DNA of 64,000 nucleotides, from assembly GCA_025267735.1 (NCBI GenBank), contig CM046309.1:59213319-59277318 (forward strand). The letters are read 5' to 3'. The stretch's first letter is position 1; each line of letters starts with the position of its first letter. Below are positions 1-10,600 of the stretch, piece by piece. The notes beneath the pieces are model-generated. The model was not told the origin of the DNA and did not search any database. It was given only the letters and a program-made list of their open reading frames with translations. Made by a program: the position numbers and the translations under genes. This DNA is from Mactra quadrangularis. Lineage: Eukaryota; Mollusca; Bivalvia; Venerida; Mactridae.

Positions 1-92
1 TGATTTAAATACTTGATATTTGTTCAACAATGTCTGAAAATAATCACTTTAATACTTAAAGTTCTCACGATCAATAAAATAATTATCCATAT

Positions 93-345
93 TTATTTAT
101 AGGAGTTAACGCCCTATCAACACAATTTAGGTCATTTCATGGCGTCCAGCGCACATAACCTAGCTTTCCTGGACCATTGTCTATAACCAGGACTCATCTA
201 CCCTTCCACAAGGCTGGAAACTTCTCCATATTATCCAATCAATGGAGGAAAATCGACATTATTGTCAAATTTTCATGGAAGGGTATAACCTCCCCAGGTC
301 GGATTCGAACCTGCACCCCCTCGGGCACGAGTATCCAAATCCATA
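93..345 (-). mobile_element. tRNA-headed SINE, family B, head truncated
   Basis: On the minus strand a B-box-like ggttcgaatcc precedes a body shared with 14348-14615 and 49192-49480; the tail side reads gagttaacgcc. The tRNA head is cut after the B box. It lies downstream of the receptor gene. Confidence 0.75.
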
Positions 346-702
346 TTTATGTGAAGGGAATATTATGCAAATATAAAGTATTTATTTTAGCAGGGTTAAT
401 CTATTTGTCATTGACAGTTGAATAAAATTACAAAAAGCAAATATTAAACAGCAAAGGTTCATATTATCAACAGTCTTAAAGAATTGTTCTACACATAACT
501 TGTTGATTTTTTAATAAACAATAACATGGCCTAGAACATCACATCATTAAAACAATCATACAGAGTTCTAATAATAATCTGTATCACTAATACTGCCTGT
601 GTTTTTCTACTCTCAAAGCTTGAATAATTTCATGGAGACTAAAAGTGTTATATTTAGACTTAACCTATTGTCGAACTTTTTCCGTCAAATAATAATATCT
701 TG
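346..702. other. Intergenic, nothing recognised
   Basis: AT-rich 3' flank. No splice-framed coding similarity, TIR or SINE recognised. Confidence 0.5.
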
Positions 703-1011
703 TTTTGTTTTTGTTGGGTTTAACGCCATAGCAACACATTGTATATGTCATATAACAGCAGTCAGACAATCTAATCACTGTTACTGGAAAGGTTAAATCT
801 CTGATTAAGCTGTTAACAAACTACTAAGGGCATACTTTCATCAGTGACTGACAACTGCCCTACATAATTAAGAATCAGTGGTAGAAGGGAGAATGGCCTT
901 AGAAATAATTTCATGACCAAGTTCCACGAAAGGATGCCCCGCCCAGGAATCCAACCCAAGACCCCCTGATCAGTAGACTTGTGTGCTACCAACTGAGCTA
1001 GCCGGGCAAGT
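703..1011 (-). mobile_element. tRNA-headed SINE, family A
   Basis: Near full length. On the minus strand it begins cttgcccggctagctcagtt (A box) with a degraded B box and ends in the conserved tail aacccaacaaaaacaaaac. Other copies: 9854-10163, 17861-18166, 20035-20362, 33626-33907, 46748-47037. Confidence 0.82.
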
Positions 1012-1357
1012 TAATGATATCTTGAAAACATGATTAATCTAATCAGCTATCGTTTGATCTATATCTATAAACACTACACGTACATTGTGTGTGCATTCAC
1101 ATACACTCGGGTTCAACTTGATCATAAAAACACTATAGGAAAATCACAAATATAAGTACAACAGTTTTAACACACAAAGTAAATAGGAAATTATTCATGT
1201 TTTGACAGTTGAGAAAAACAAACGATATATGATAAGCCTCAGTAACAACATTAATTAATATAAATACATGTTAGTATTCGGAAGACAAGCAGGATAATAA
1301 AATGTCACTTTTTATGTAACAAAAACAGGTTAGGTAATCTTAACATTTATAATAATA

Positions 1358-1859
1358 TATAGTGCGTACAAGTTGACCCCGACCTTACCTTTATGCAAGA
1401 ATATTCATTACATTAAATACGAATGTAGTATTAATGGTCGATAACAATCGGATTATATCGTCATGGTTCGAATGTAATTATAACACAGGGATTAATTTTT
1501 AAGTACATTTAAAGCGTACAATGAGTGTCTATTACACAAAGATCGGACCACAGGATAATACGATGAGGCTAGCTACCAATTCAAAGGTTGTGGGTTTTAG
1601 CCCCACAACCGCCATCCCCCAACCATTTTATTATTAATTGTAATCAAAAAGGTAAGAACACGAGTTTCCCATTTGAATGCATTTGAGTCGTGAGTTATAC
1701 ATGCCGGCTGTGTATACTCTATACATGTCTTATTTTATCTTAAATACCTAACGAGTCGAAGTTTAGAGTAGGAGTGGTATTGATTTCCGCCGAGATGTGT
1801 AGATGATAATTAGATGCAAATGTGAAAGGTAAGGTCGGGGTCAAGTTGTATGCACTATA
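1358..1859. mobile_element. TIR element, about 500 bp, ends TATAGTGC
   Basis: The ends are inverted copies about 32 bases long: 1358-1391 and 1826-1859, sharing ttgaccccgaccttacctt. There is no open frame between them, so it is a non-autonomous DNA transposon. Superfamily not determined. Confidence 0.82.
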
Positions 1860-2017
1860 CCTAGAAAAAATACATGATACCTATAACATCTAGGTCATAT
1901 AGAACAAAGTCTGACAAAAATAAAACAATAAATTTGGTCCTTATTTGAAGCAATGATAATAGTTTGGTAAATAATAAATCTACTTAAAGTTACAAACAAT
2001 AATTAAAACATTAAATG

Positions 2018-2238
2018 CCTGACCCTTTATCAAAGAGAAGTTAAGGAGAATTAGAGTCAGCAATCTTTAACCACTTGACCCCAGAGATCAAACCCCTGAC
2101 CCTTTATCAAATAGAAGTAAAGGAGATTTAGAGTCAGCAATCTTTAACCCTTTGACCCCAGAGATCAAACCCCTGACCCTTTATCAAATAGAAGGGAGAT
2201 TTAGAGTCAGCAATCTTTAATCACTTGACCCCAGAGAT
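2018..2238. repeat. Tandem repeat, three units of about 75 bp
   Basis: The unit starts cctgaccctttatcaaa and ends gaccccagagatcaaac; it recurs at 2018, 2096 and 2172 with small differences, including a five-base deletion in the third. Confidence 0.9.
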
Positions 2239-2302
2239 AGGTCAACTTATATAAAAAAATTCAAAATAAATCAATATTTCACACATACATTCAATATCTA
2301 AC

Positions 2303-2748
2303 ACAGGGTTCATACAGATTTTGAATACCAAAATTCCATGATTTTTTCATGATATTTCCATGATTCCTCTCAGTTTTCCATGATACAACAGAGATACATA
2401 CAGAACTCAAAACAGGAAGAATTTGAAAACTCGACATCACAGCAGACAACCATGGGTAGAAATACTGTAAACAGTGTTGTAGTAAAATTCATATTTTTGT
2501 ATCCCAGCATGATTCTTATCCAACATTTAAAGTTGCAATTTATGTTTGAATTTATCTTTTTCATTCATTTCTGAGATTGATATAAAAAAAAACATAAAAT
2601 AGTTTTTTCCATGTCACATTTAAGTTTTTGCATGATGTTTAACATTTTCCATGACTTTTTCGTGATATTTTCCCTCAAATCAAAATTCCATGACTTTTCT
2701 AGAAAAATCTCAATTTCCATGATTTTTCCAGTTTGTACAAACCCTGTA
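2303..2748. mobile_element. TIR element with CAGGGTT ends
   Basis: The left end cagggttcatacaga and right end gtacaaaccctg are inverted copies. Possible 5-base target duplication taaca on both sides. The inside is rich in ttccatga motifs. A fragment of the same family starts at 32651. Confidence 0.7.
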
Positions 2749-3090
2749 ACACTTCATGTAAAATATTTCAACAATCACAGCACACTTTCCAAGCAGAACA
2801 AAATAATTCCATGATTAATGTGATAGCATTTTATCATTGAAAATAATCAAAAGATTAAATATTAAATAAGTACTGTTACATTTTATTCAACTGTCCGTGG
2901 CACAAATATTAATCCTCCTGATTTCTATACAAATTTCAGTATTTCCATACTAAACTACTGACAATAATCAACAAAAAATATCCATATTTGTGTCCAGTGA
3001 TTATAAAACAAATATTTAATATTTAAATCAGCGGAGTTAATATAGGTACAGCTAACAGTTGAATAAACTTTACCAATACTGAATACATTC

Positions 3091-3568
3091 ACAGGCCTCC
3101 TAGCAGGCCAAAACAAAAATAAAGGTTTTTATAAAGACTCCAATGTATGAAAATAAAGGCCTTTTAGTGTAAAATATGAAAAAATAAAGAGTAAATAATG
3201 GCTATTTTCGTCGAAGTTCTCATTTCTTTATTAATCCCACAGTCATACCAAAGTCATTTTTTGATGTTATATACTGTTTGAATTATGCAATATAATACAT
3301 ACCTTATTTAATGTGTATACCTATTTTCTCTGCATATTTATATCATACAAAGCTCCTGTTTTACAGTGTAGGGAAAATGCAGAACAAAATCCATTACTTG
3401 CTTTAAACTAGCACGGCAACCAGTCAGAGCAAATATAAAGGTTTTGAGTGAGAATTACAGGCTATTTTGGCGTTTTAAAGGTTTTCTGGGGAAATGTAAA
3501 GGTTTTAAAGGTTTGCTCTAAAATTAAAGGATTTTAAAGGTTTTAAAGGTTTCACTAGGAGGTCTGCA
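3091..3568. mobile_element. TIR element with CAGGCCTCCTAG ends
   Basis: Left end caggcctcctag and right end ctaggaggtctg are inverted; the flanks share cattca as a likely target duplication. The inside contains many aaaggtttt motifs. Confidence 0.7.
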
Positions 3569-3585
3569 TTCAACATGTTTATAAG

Positions 3586-3944
3586 GGCCTAAATTAAAAT
3601 CAAGTTTGTTTTGCCTTCACCAACCCACTCGAAAAAATGCCACCGAATCAAAAAAAATTATTTCTAAAATATATGTGTTTTTTTTTAATGATCACGACCG
3701 TTCATAATATTATTTCTGGTAGATTCTTTACACTAGTAATTCTGCTTTAGGAACATGTTGAAATCATAGAATATTAGATAAATATAATTTATATATATAT
3801 ATGAACAAACAAGTTGTTTTGCCGGATCTACCTAATTGAGGGATAATTCTTGAATAAAAATAATTTTTCCTACCAACCCAACCCAAAAATTTAGGGTCGG
3901 TAAAGGGCAAACAAAGTATTTTTTAGTTCAGGCCAAAACAAAAA
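3586..3944. mobile_element. Degenerate TIR element
   Basis: The left arm gggcctaaattaaaatcaag, followed by tttgttttgccttcacc, is an imperfect inverted copy of the right arm 3898-3944. No coding potential. Confidence 0.55.
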
Positions 3945-4245
3945 TGACAACATGGTTCTGATACATGATATATAAATGTATTATAATATATAAACATAAC
4001 TGATATGGCAAAAATTGTATCATTTATAAAATAAAACAAAATCATTTACAACATTTCATATAATATACATCTCTCTAAATTTACATTAAACAATATGAAG
4101 TTACAATATATTTCATGTCACCTCAATTTTTCATATATTTTATAATTTCTCCACATTCAAAAAATTTAATCAAGTAATTTTTCACAGCTATAACTTACCG
4201 ATGAAATTTTTGTATTATTACAATGGTAGAAGAAACTACAGTATA

Positions 4246-4432
4246 CAGTAAAACTCGGATATAACATACTCGGTTATAACATACACTCGGTTAAAACAGA
4301 CCATTTTTTCTGGCCCGTTTTTTCATCCTTATATATAACATACTTAGTATGCTATATGGATATAACATACCTCGGTTATAACATACCTTTTTTCTATGGT
4401 CCAGCAAGTATGTTATATCCGAGTTTTACTGC
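4246..4432. mobile_element. Short TIR element, pogo/Tigger-like ends
   Basis: About 25-base inverted ends at 4246-4270 and 4408-4432 (cagtaaaactcggatataac). The inside repeats ggttataacatac. TA lies before the left end. This type of cagt-aaa-ctcg end is typical of Tc1/mariner-group short elements. Confidence 0.8.
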
Positions 4433-4891
4433 AATATCTAGCGGCCCTCTACAGAGCAAATTCTCTGCACAACAGATTTCGATATTTCACTTTGGATTAA
4501 TTTAAATTGAATTTAACCTCCGCAGAGCAACAACCTCTAAACAGCAACGCTCCAAGGTCCCACCCAGTGGGTGTGGTTCTTGAGAGGCTGTACAGTATAT
4601 TCAGTTCAATAAGCTGAGTTTTCTTTGTTTTTCATACACTGCAATAAAAATTAACTAAATGCAGTTCAGGTTGAACTCAATAGATTTCATTGGAATTTAA
4701 AATTTATTGGTACATGTATTCCCTGTGGAACAAACAAACATGTACAGTTACAATAAAACGTTTGAGAACAGAGAACAATGAAATTAATTTTAAAATACTT
4801 GATTTTAAGCAAAAATGAGAAGAAAATGTTCCTAGTACCCCATCTTTGTGGACAAAAAACCCAAAATATTTTGAGTTCCAGAAAAGATCTA

Positions 4892-5263
4892 CAGTACCCA
4901 CCAAAACTTTGGAGACATTTTCACTCTGTAAGCCTACTACATAGGTTTTATCAAATATTTGATTACTGTTTATTTTAGAATGATTTTTAGTTTTGCTTAT
5001 ATTTTTTGTTGTGGCACTATTTGTAGTTAATATTACCTAAGTAGCTTAAAATCTATATTATAGAAAAGAATTAAGTTGACTTTGGTTTTGGAGGCTTTGG
5101 GATATCAGATGCTGAATCTTGTAGATGTGAGGCATTCAAGAAATTTGTGTTCATTTAATCATCAACCATATTAAATATATAGAAAGTAATGGTTCTACCA
5201 AAAAAATTAATGATTTTTTTTTTATCAATTTTCCTTTTGTCTCCAAACTTTTGGTGGGTACTG
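4892..5263. mobile_element. Tc1/mariner-like MITE, 372 bp, TA-flanked
   Basis: Inverted ends of 25 bases, 4892-4916 (cagtacccaccaaaactttg) and 5239-5263, are flanked by TA dinucleotides on both sides (4890-4891, 5264-5265). This fits TA target-site use. No transposase frame remains. Confidence 0.85.
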
Positions 5264-5562
5264 TATAGTTCCAATGTAGATTTTGAGAGATGATTATCAT
5301 ATATACATTGTACATTATATTGTTATATCACAATATGGAATGTGAAATACATGGTAGAAAATAATTAACACAATATTTGTAGTTCAACCTCTAATTACAA
5401 TAAGTACAAACTTAGAGTAGACAAAACATCAAAGCTTCAAGCATTGTGTCTATGTTTTATTCTACAATAAAATAGACAACTGAATGTTATTCCTTAAATA
5501 TAGCAACAAAATGAAAGAAAAACAACTCTGCAGCATGTTCAGTATCGACTGTTAGCAAATGT

Positions 5563-6203
5563 TACGGGTTAGGGATAACTTTACCCCTGGATAACTCAAC
5601 TCAAAGTTGGGACAACTCAACTCGTTAGTAGAGGGTTGAGGTGTCTCAGGTTGAGTTGTCTTTGGGATGAGTTGTTTCAGGGATTCTATATAACAGGGAT
5701 TTGTAACGATAAGTAAATGTAATAGATTTTCATCGATTTTTACTGTCATCACTATTATTTCGGCCCATACGGAAAACAAGTATAACAAGTTTAAATAAAG
5801 ATATTCACATGAAATTTTGTACCAGTACCATTCAAATTGACATAAAATTTAATGTTAGGTAAAACGTGTTTCTAGATGATTTTAAGGTAAATTATGCTCA
5901 CAGACTGTTTCACAAAATAATAAATTTAATCCCTCTGGTCTGCCATTTTTAGCCCCATTTTACATCACCTAAAGTCATATTATCGGATATAATTGCAGAA
6001 AATTTTTGTCAAAAACTTCAGAAACATTCACAAGTTGCAAGGAAGACATGTACAAAAACATAAATCAAGTTTTTAAACTCTGGAATAGTTTGTACAGCCT
6101 GCTTCAGCCAGTTATAGACAGTGACAACCGTAAAAATTAAAAAAAACACTTCGTTACAAATCCCCGTTATATAGAATCCCGGGTTGTTCCGACCCTAACG
6201 TTA
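5563..6203. mobile_element. Inverted-repeat element around 5.6-6.2 kb
   Basis: A 29-base arm near 5677-5706 (gggattctatataacaggga) is inverted near 6152-6181. Outer ends acgggttaggg and ccctaacgt also match. The 42 bases after it (6204-6245, ending aattgaacaggctac) resemble the end of the small element at 60797-60940. Confidence 0.6.
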
Positions 6204-6505
6204 CAGAACGTTTTGGAGCGTTCGGGGTAATTGAACAGGCTACTGATCTAAGTTATATGTTTTATAAATTCTGATATGAAATGTTACAACAATTATTTTA
6301 AACAGCTTACAGGACATTGTAATACAACAAATAAAACATGATAAATCACAGATATTAGATATTTTGTTGTTTATAATGGTTTGTATTGTAAATCAACAAT
6401 CACCCTCAGTTAACTATGTCCAGCCTTCTGATCTATACATTAAAAGTGGTTGACTATCATTAAATTATTTGTTCTAGAAACATGTTCCAATTTTTTGTAG
6501 TAATA

Positions 6506-6956
6506 CAGAGCTTGACATATATATTCATAGGTGGATCAAGCGAGGGATGTGGGGTCAGAGGGGTCCAGTCCCCCCCTAAAATTTCCAAAATGTACCAGTC
6601 TGCTAGTGTATCTTTTTAACTGTAAGCTTTTTTTATTTAGCAAGAAGCAATTTTCTCGTGCTCGCTTTTGTTTTTAACTTAGATCTAATGTCGTTTTATT
6701 ATTATTATGTTGCGCTATTCTGCAGTGTATAATGTGGTTGTGGTTCGAAAAGTTGGACCCCCCCCCCAGAAAAAGTTTGGACCCCTCTAGAAAAAAAATC
6801 CTGGATCCTCCCCTGATATTTCAACTTTGCTGTCAAGATGGACAACCAACTATATGTTTTTTTACCAGAACCAAATGTACACTAGCCGTAACAAGTTGCC
6901 TGAAACCAAATATAGGTCATTAGGGGCTATAGGGAGATCCTTAATGTCAAGCCCTG
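6506..6956. mobile_element. TIR element with CAGAGCTTGACAT ends, carrying a nested element
   Basis: Ends cagagcttgacat and atgtcaagccctg are inverted, with taata on both flanks as a likely target duplication. The stretch about 6530-6815 (gtggatcaagcgaggg to ctggatcctcccctg) is a second element inside it. An empty relative of the outer element is at 54952-55108, and a relative of the inner one is at 35424-35660. Confidence 0.7.
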
Positions 6957-7038
6957 TAATATACCATATATCTATAAGAACTGTTTTTGACTTGGAACCA
7001 TGCCAGCTGTCAATGGCAAACAGTAGGACTGTGACATG

Positions 7039-7343
7039 GGGCACGTTCCACAAGGCGATCGCTAGCTAGCGCTTTGTAGCGATTTCCTATGGAACAGTTT
7101 GCTACGATCGAGCAAATAGAATCGCTAGCTAGCGAAACGTAGCAACTTTTATCCTTGCTAGCCGTATCATTTGGAATACTTCTGCTTATTTCAAAATGGC
7201 TGCCCCCTGTGGGAATGTGTTTCTTTTTCAAATATTTCATTAAAGTGGTAAAATAGAATATTCATGGGGATAATTGATTTGAATATATGTAACAATTCTG
7301 AAAAAATCGCTTTCAAAAGCTTTCCTTGCGGAACATGCCCATG
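7039..7343. mobile_element. TIR element rich in GCTAGCTAGC
   Basis: Ends gggcacgttccacaaggc and gccttccttgcggaacatgccc-like are inverted. The arms contain gctagctagcg and cgctagctagc. Other copies: 15804-16213 and 44126-44562; a partial copy is at 24540-24690. Lies in the 3' flank about 120 bases below the stop codon and may fall in the 3' UTR. Confidence 0.75.
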
Positions 7344-7464
7344 ATAACATGAGGACAATACAATACATGTATTAAATCACATTTTAAATATTCATTGTCA
7401 TGGAATACATATTATACAAAAAAAACAATAAAACATAAATGAGATATAATCCTCCATTTTGTTA

Positions 7465-7635
7465 CTATGCTAACAAATCTTCGTCACTGTCGTCATGGTA
7501 ACTGGTTGGTGTTGTTTCTACGGTAATTATAGGATCACCTTCGTTAGATATATTATCATTACTTCTAGACGCATCTTGTACAGTGACCACTTCATCTTCA
7601 TCATCAAAAATATCATCCATTGTACCAGTAGGTAA
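7465..7635 (-). CDS. IGF2R: CI-MPR window exon 40: terminal tail with acidic cluster and GGA-binding di-leucine
   Basis: 171 nt including the TAG stop. It encodes LPTGTMDDIF, the acidic cluster DDEDEVVTV (compare D-S-E-D-E-V-L-T-I of mammals) and the C-terminus SYHDDSDEDLLA. The last part holds the D-x-x-L-L signal that binds GGA adaptor VHS domains, with a serine in a casein kinase 2 context. No W-L-M retromer motif is seen. The acceptor (ttattacag|TTACC) is the first of a 40-bp tandem array that repeats the acceptor itself. Confidence 0.95.
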   Translation of the reverse strand, partial: LPTGTMDDIFDDEDEVVTVQDASRSNDNISNEGDPIITVETTPTSYHDDSDEDLLA

Positions 7636-10600
7636 CTGTAATAATAAAAATAACATTCGTAAAATCGTAAGGTAACTGCAATGATAAAAAATAACGTCTG
7701 TTATATCGTAAGGTAACTGTAATTGTAAAAAATAACGTCCGTAATATCGAAAGGTAACTGTAATTATAAAAAAAAATATGCGACAAACAGGAAGTAGATG
7801 AGCAAGGAGCATGAAATCGCTTTACACCACATGGGACTATGGGATGAAGCAATATGCAAAGTATTAGACTGCTGCATGATATAGTTGCTGAGAAAACTGC
7901 AACGGAAATTTCGTAACGGACGCACGGACGCACGCACGCACACACACACGCACCGACAAGGGTAAAACAGTATACCCCCCCTTCTTCGAAGCGGGGGTAT
8001 AATAACGTCCGAAATATAGTTAGGTAACTGTCATGATAAAAAATATCGTCCATTATATCGTAAGGTAACTGTAATGATAAAAAATAACATCCACTATTTG
8101 GAAGGCAACTGTAACAATAACGATAAATTAATGTGTATTTCATACTAATTTATTTTAACCGGATTGTGAAACAAGTTTTTAAAACTTAGATTAATCACTT
8201 TCAAGTCTGCTTCCAGGACCACAAGTACTGAGCAAGTAAGATAATGTTTCCTGCTCAATGAAACAATCGTCAATGGGGAAAGTTTCGGAAGGGATTCAAA
8301 CCAACAAAGAGCTGGCAATCCATTTATTACAGGTCCTACTATGTAAAGCTTATAAACCACTCAACCACGCCCACTCCATTGTCTATTGTATCGGTAGGAA
8401 ACTGTTCAACTAATTATTATTTTTCATCGTATACAATACTGTGAATAATTTGTAAATCATCTCATTTCAATATTAAGCGTGATTACAAATTTTCAAAATT
8501 GTGTCAAAATTTTTGGTAGCTTTTCTGTGAATACAGTTCATATTGTGAAACAGACAAAAGATTTACAGTGGCAGGAGTCCATTCTAATTATAACTCACTA
8601 AGTTACAAAAACTGCTATTTAAAATGCAGTACATTGAAACTACTTTTAAACAAGAGCTCCACTGGGCGGGGCATTATACCCCAGTGTGCAGTCCATGCAG
8701 TGTTCTATCTCATATGAAGTCCCTGTGACCTTAACCAATGACCCTGGGACCTCAGAATAGGTCACATCCTTAACTGGAGGGCTATCCGAAGCAAAGATTT
8801 TGAGAACCTAGGTACAGAATGTTTTTCCATATCATGTCCCTGTGACCTTGACCTTTGAACCTGGGGCCCCAAAACCAAAAGGGTGCATCCTTGTCACATG
8901 GGCTACTCTCACATAAAATTTGGTGAACCTAGGTACAGTGGTCGTTCAGTCATTGTCCGGACAAGGTTATTCCAAATGATGCCCCTGTGACCTTGACCTT
9001 TGACCCAGGGACCCCAAAATCAAAAGGGCTCTTCCTTGACATATGGGCTATTCTCACATAAAATTTGGTGAACCTAGGTACAGTCGTTGTTGAGTTATCA
9101 TCCGGACAAGGTTTTCATATTTTAAGTCCCAGTGACCTTGACCTTTGACCTAGTGACCTCAAAATGTATAGGAGTCTTCTACTGAGTATGACCAATCTTC
9201 CTACCAAGTACCATGACAGTCACTCAAACACTTTTCAAGATATTGAGCAGACATGATTATGCTAACGGACAGACAGACGGATGGACGGAGGGTATACCAT
9301 AATACACCTGTTTTTTCAAAACGGGCATATAAAAAGTATGTACACTGTACTACATTAAAGACTAACACATTTTGTCATATTTAAATAAAATCAAAAAGCA
9401 AAATCATGCAAGCCATCCATATATATTAACTATGGACAATATAGTTGTCATTCATAGATATATTCTAAAGATTTCAATAAATTTACTGCCATAATGTTTT
9501 CAAGAAGGTTCACAATACAAGAAAATAAATTACTAAATTAAAGCAAAACAGTGCAGGAGATACAAAAAAAAATTGTGCAGCCATATATAGATTGATAACT
9601 TCAAGTATTGTTTGTATAACGTCTGTACTGATGTACACACAGTCTAGTAAGCCAAGAAAATAAATATTTTAAAAAGGACCCAGCAGGCATTTCATGACAT
9701 TTTACAAGGTAAGGGAAAGACAAAGGGGGGGGGGGGTTCAATTCTGTTTACATTCAAGCAATATTAGTATTTTGGTTGAATGGGTTTATTTTGTTTTGAT
9801 ATTTGGATCTATGGAAAGAAAGTGCAAAGGAAACATTCATAAAAAATTCAGTGTTTGTCTGTTTGTTTGTTGGGTTTAACGCCGTAGCAACACATTATAG
9901 GTTATATCATGGCGGTCAGCCCACCAACTCACTGTTCCTGGAAAGGCTAAATCTCTTGATTTAGCTGTTAACCAAGTACTGAGAGCATACTTTCGCTAGT
10001 GACTAACTACTGCCCTACATGATTTAGAATCAGTGGTAGGTGGGAGAATGGCCATCGAAATTATTTCATGACAAAGCTCCACGAAAGTATGGCTCGCCTG
10101 GGAATCGAACCCACGACCCCTCGATCAGTAGACTTGTGCGCTACCAACTGAGCTAGCCGTGCAGCTAAAAAAAGGGGGAAAAAATCAGTATCATATAACT
10201 ATAACACAAGGTAAATTAAGATACATACAAACTACAATAGGTGTACAATACTTATAACAAGGGTGTCCCAAGGACCCTGGATCATTCACCTGAGAAATAT
10301 ATCTGAAGGGTATCGGACACAATTTGAAAAAGTTTCATGCCAAGAACATTTCTACCAAGTGTCATTAATAGCGTCGCAAGGTTTCAGGGGATGTTGTTAA
10401 AGTGAAAATGCGACGCAAACCGCACAACAAACTAAAACCAGTCACAATAGCCAACCTTGAGCACTTTATGCTCGGGTGAGCTAAAAATGGACATTTTTAT
10501 CATACGTACCCTTTGATATCTAAGCTATAGAGTATAGTATACGTAATGTTAGAATCTATTGATCATGTAACAGGTCATGTGTATTAATGTACTTTAAATA

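Noticed and set aside
1..7400. A second gene downstream of the receptor
   Set aside because: Only short frames within SINEs and TIR elements; no splice-consistent set and no recognisable protein motif.
7213..7464. Polyadenylation signal for the receptor
   Set aside because: No AATAAA or ATTAAA on the minus strand was found in the 250 bases after the stop; the nearest AATAAA (about 6633) is inside a nested transposon, so I do not call it.
7613..8143. 176-residue minus-strand frame upstream of the last receptor exon
   Set aside because: It is the 40-bp array plus a TIR element read through; it has no family similarity and the splice evidence ends the exon at 7635.
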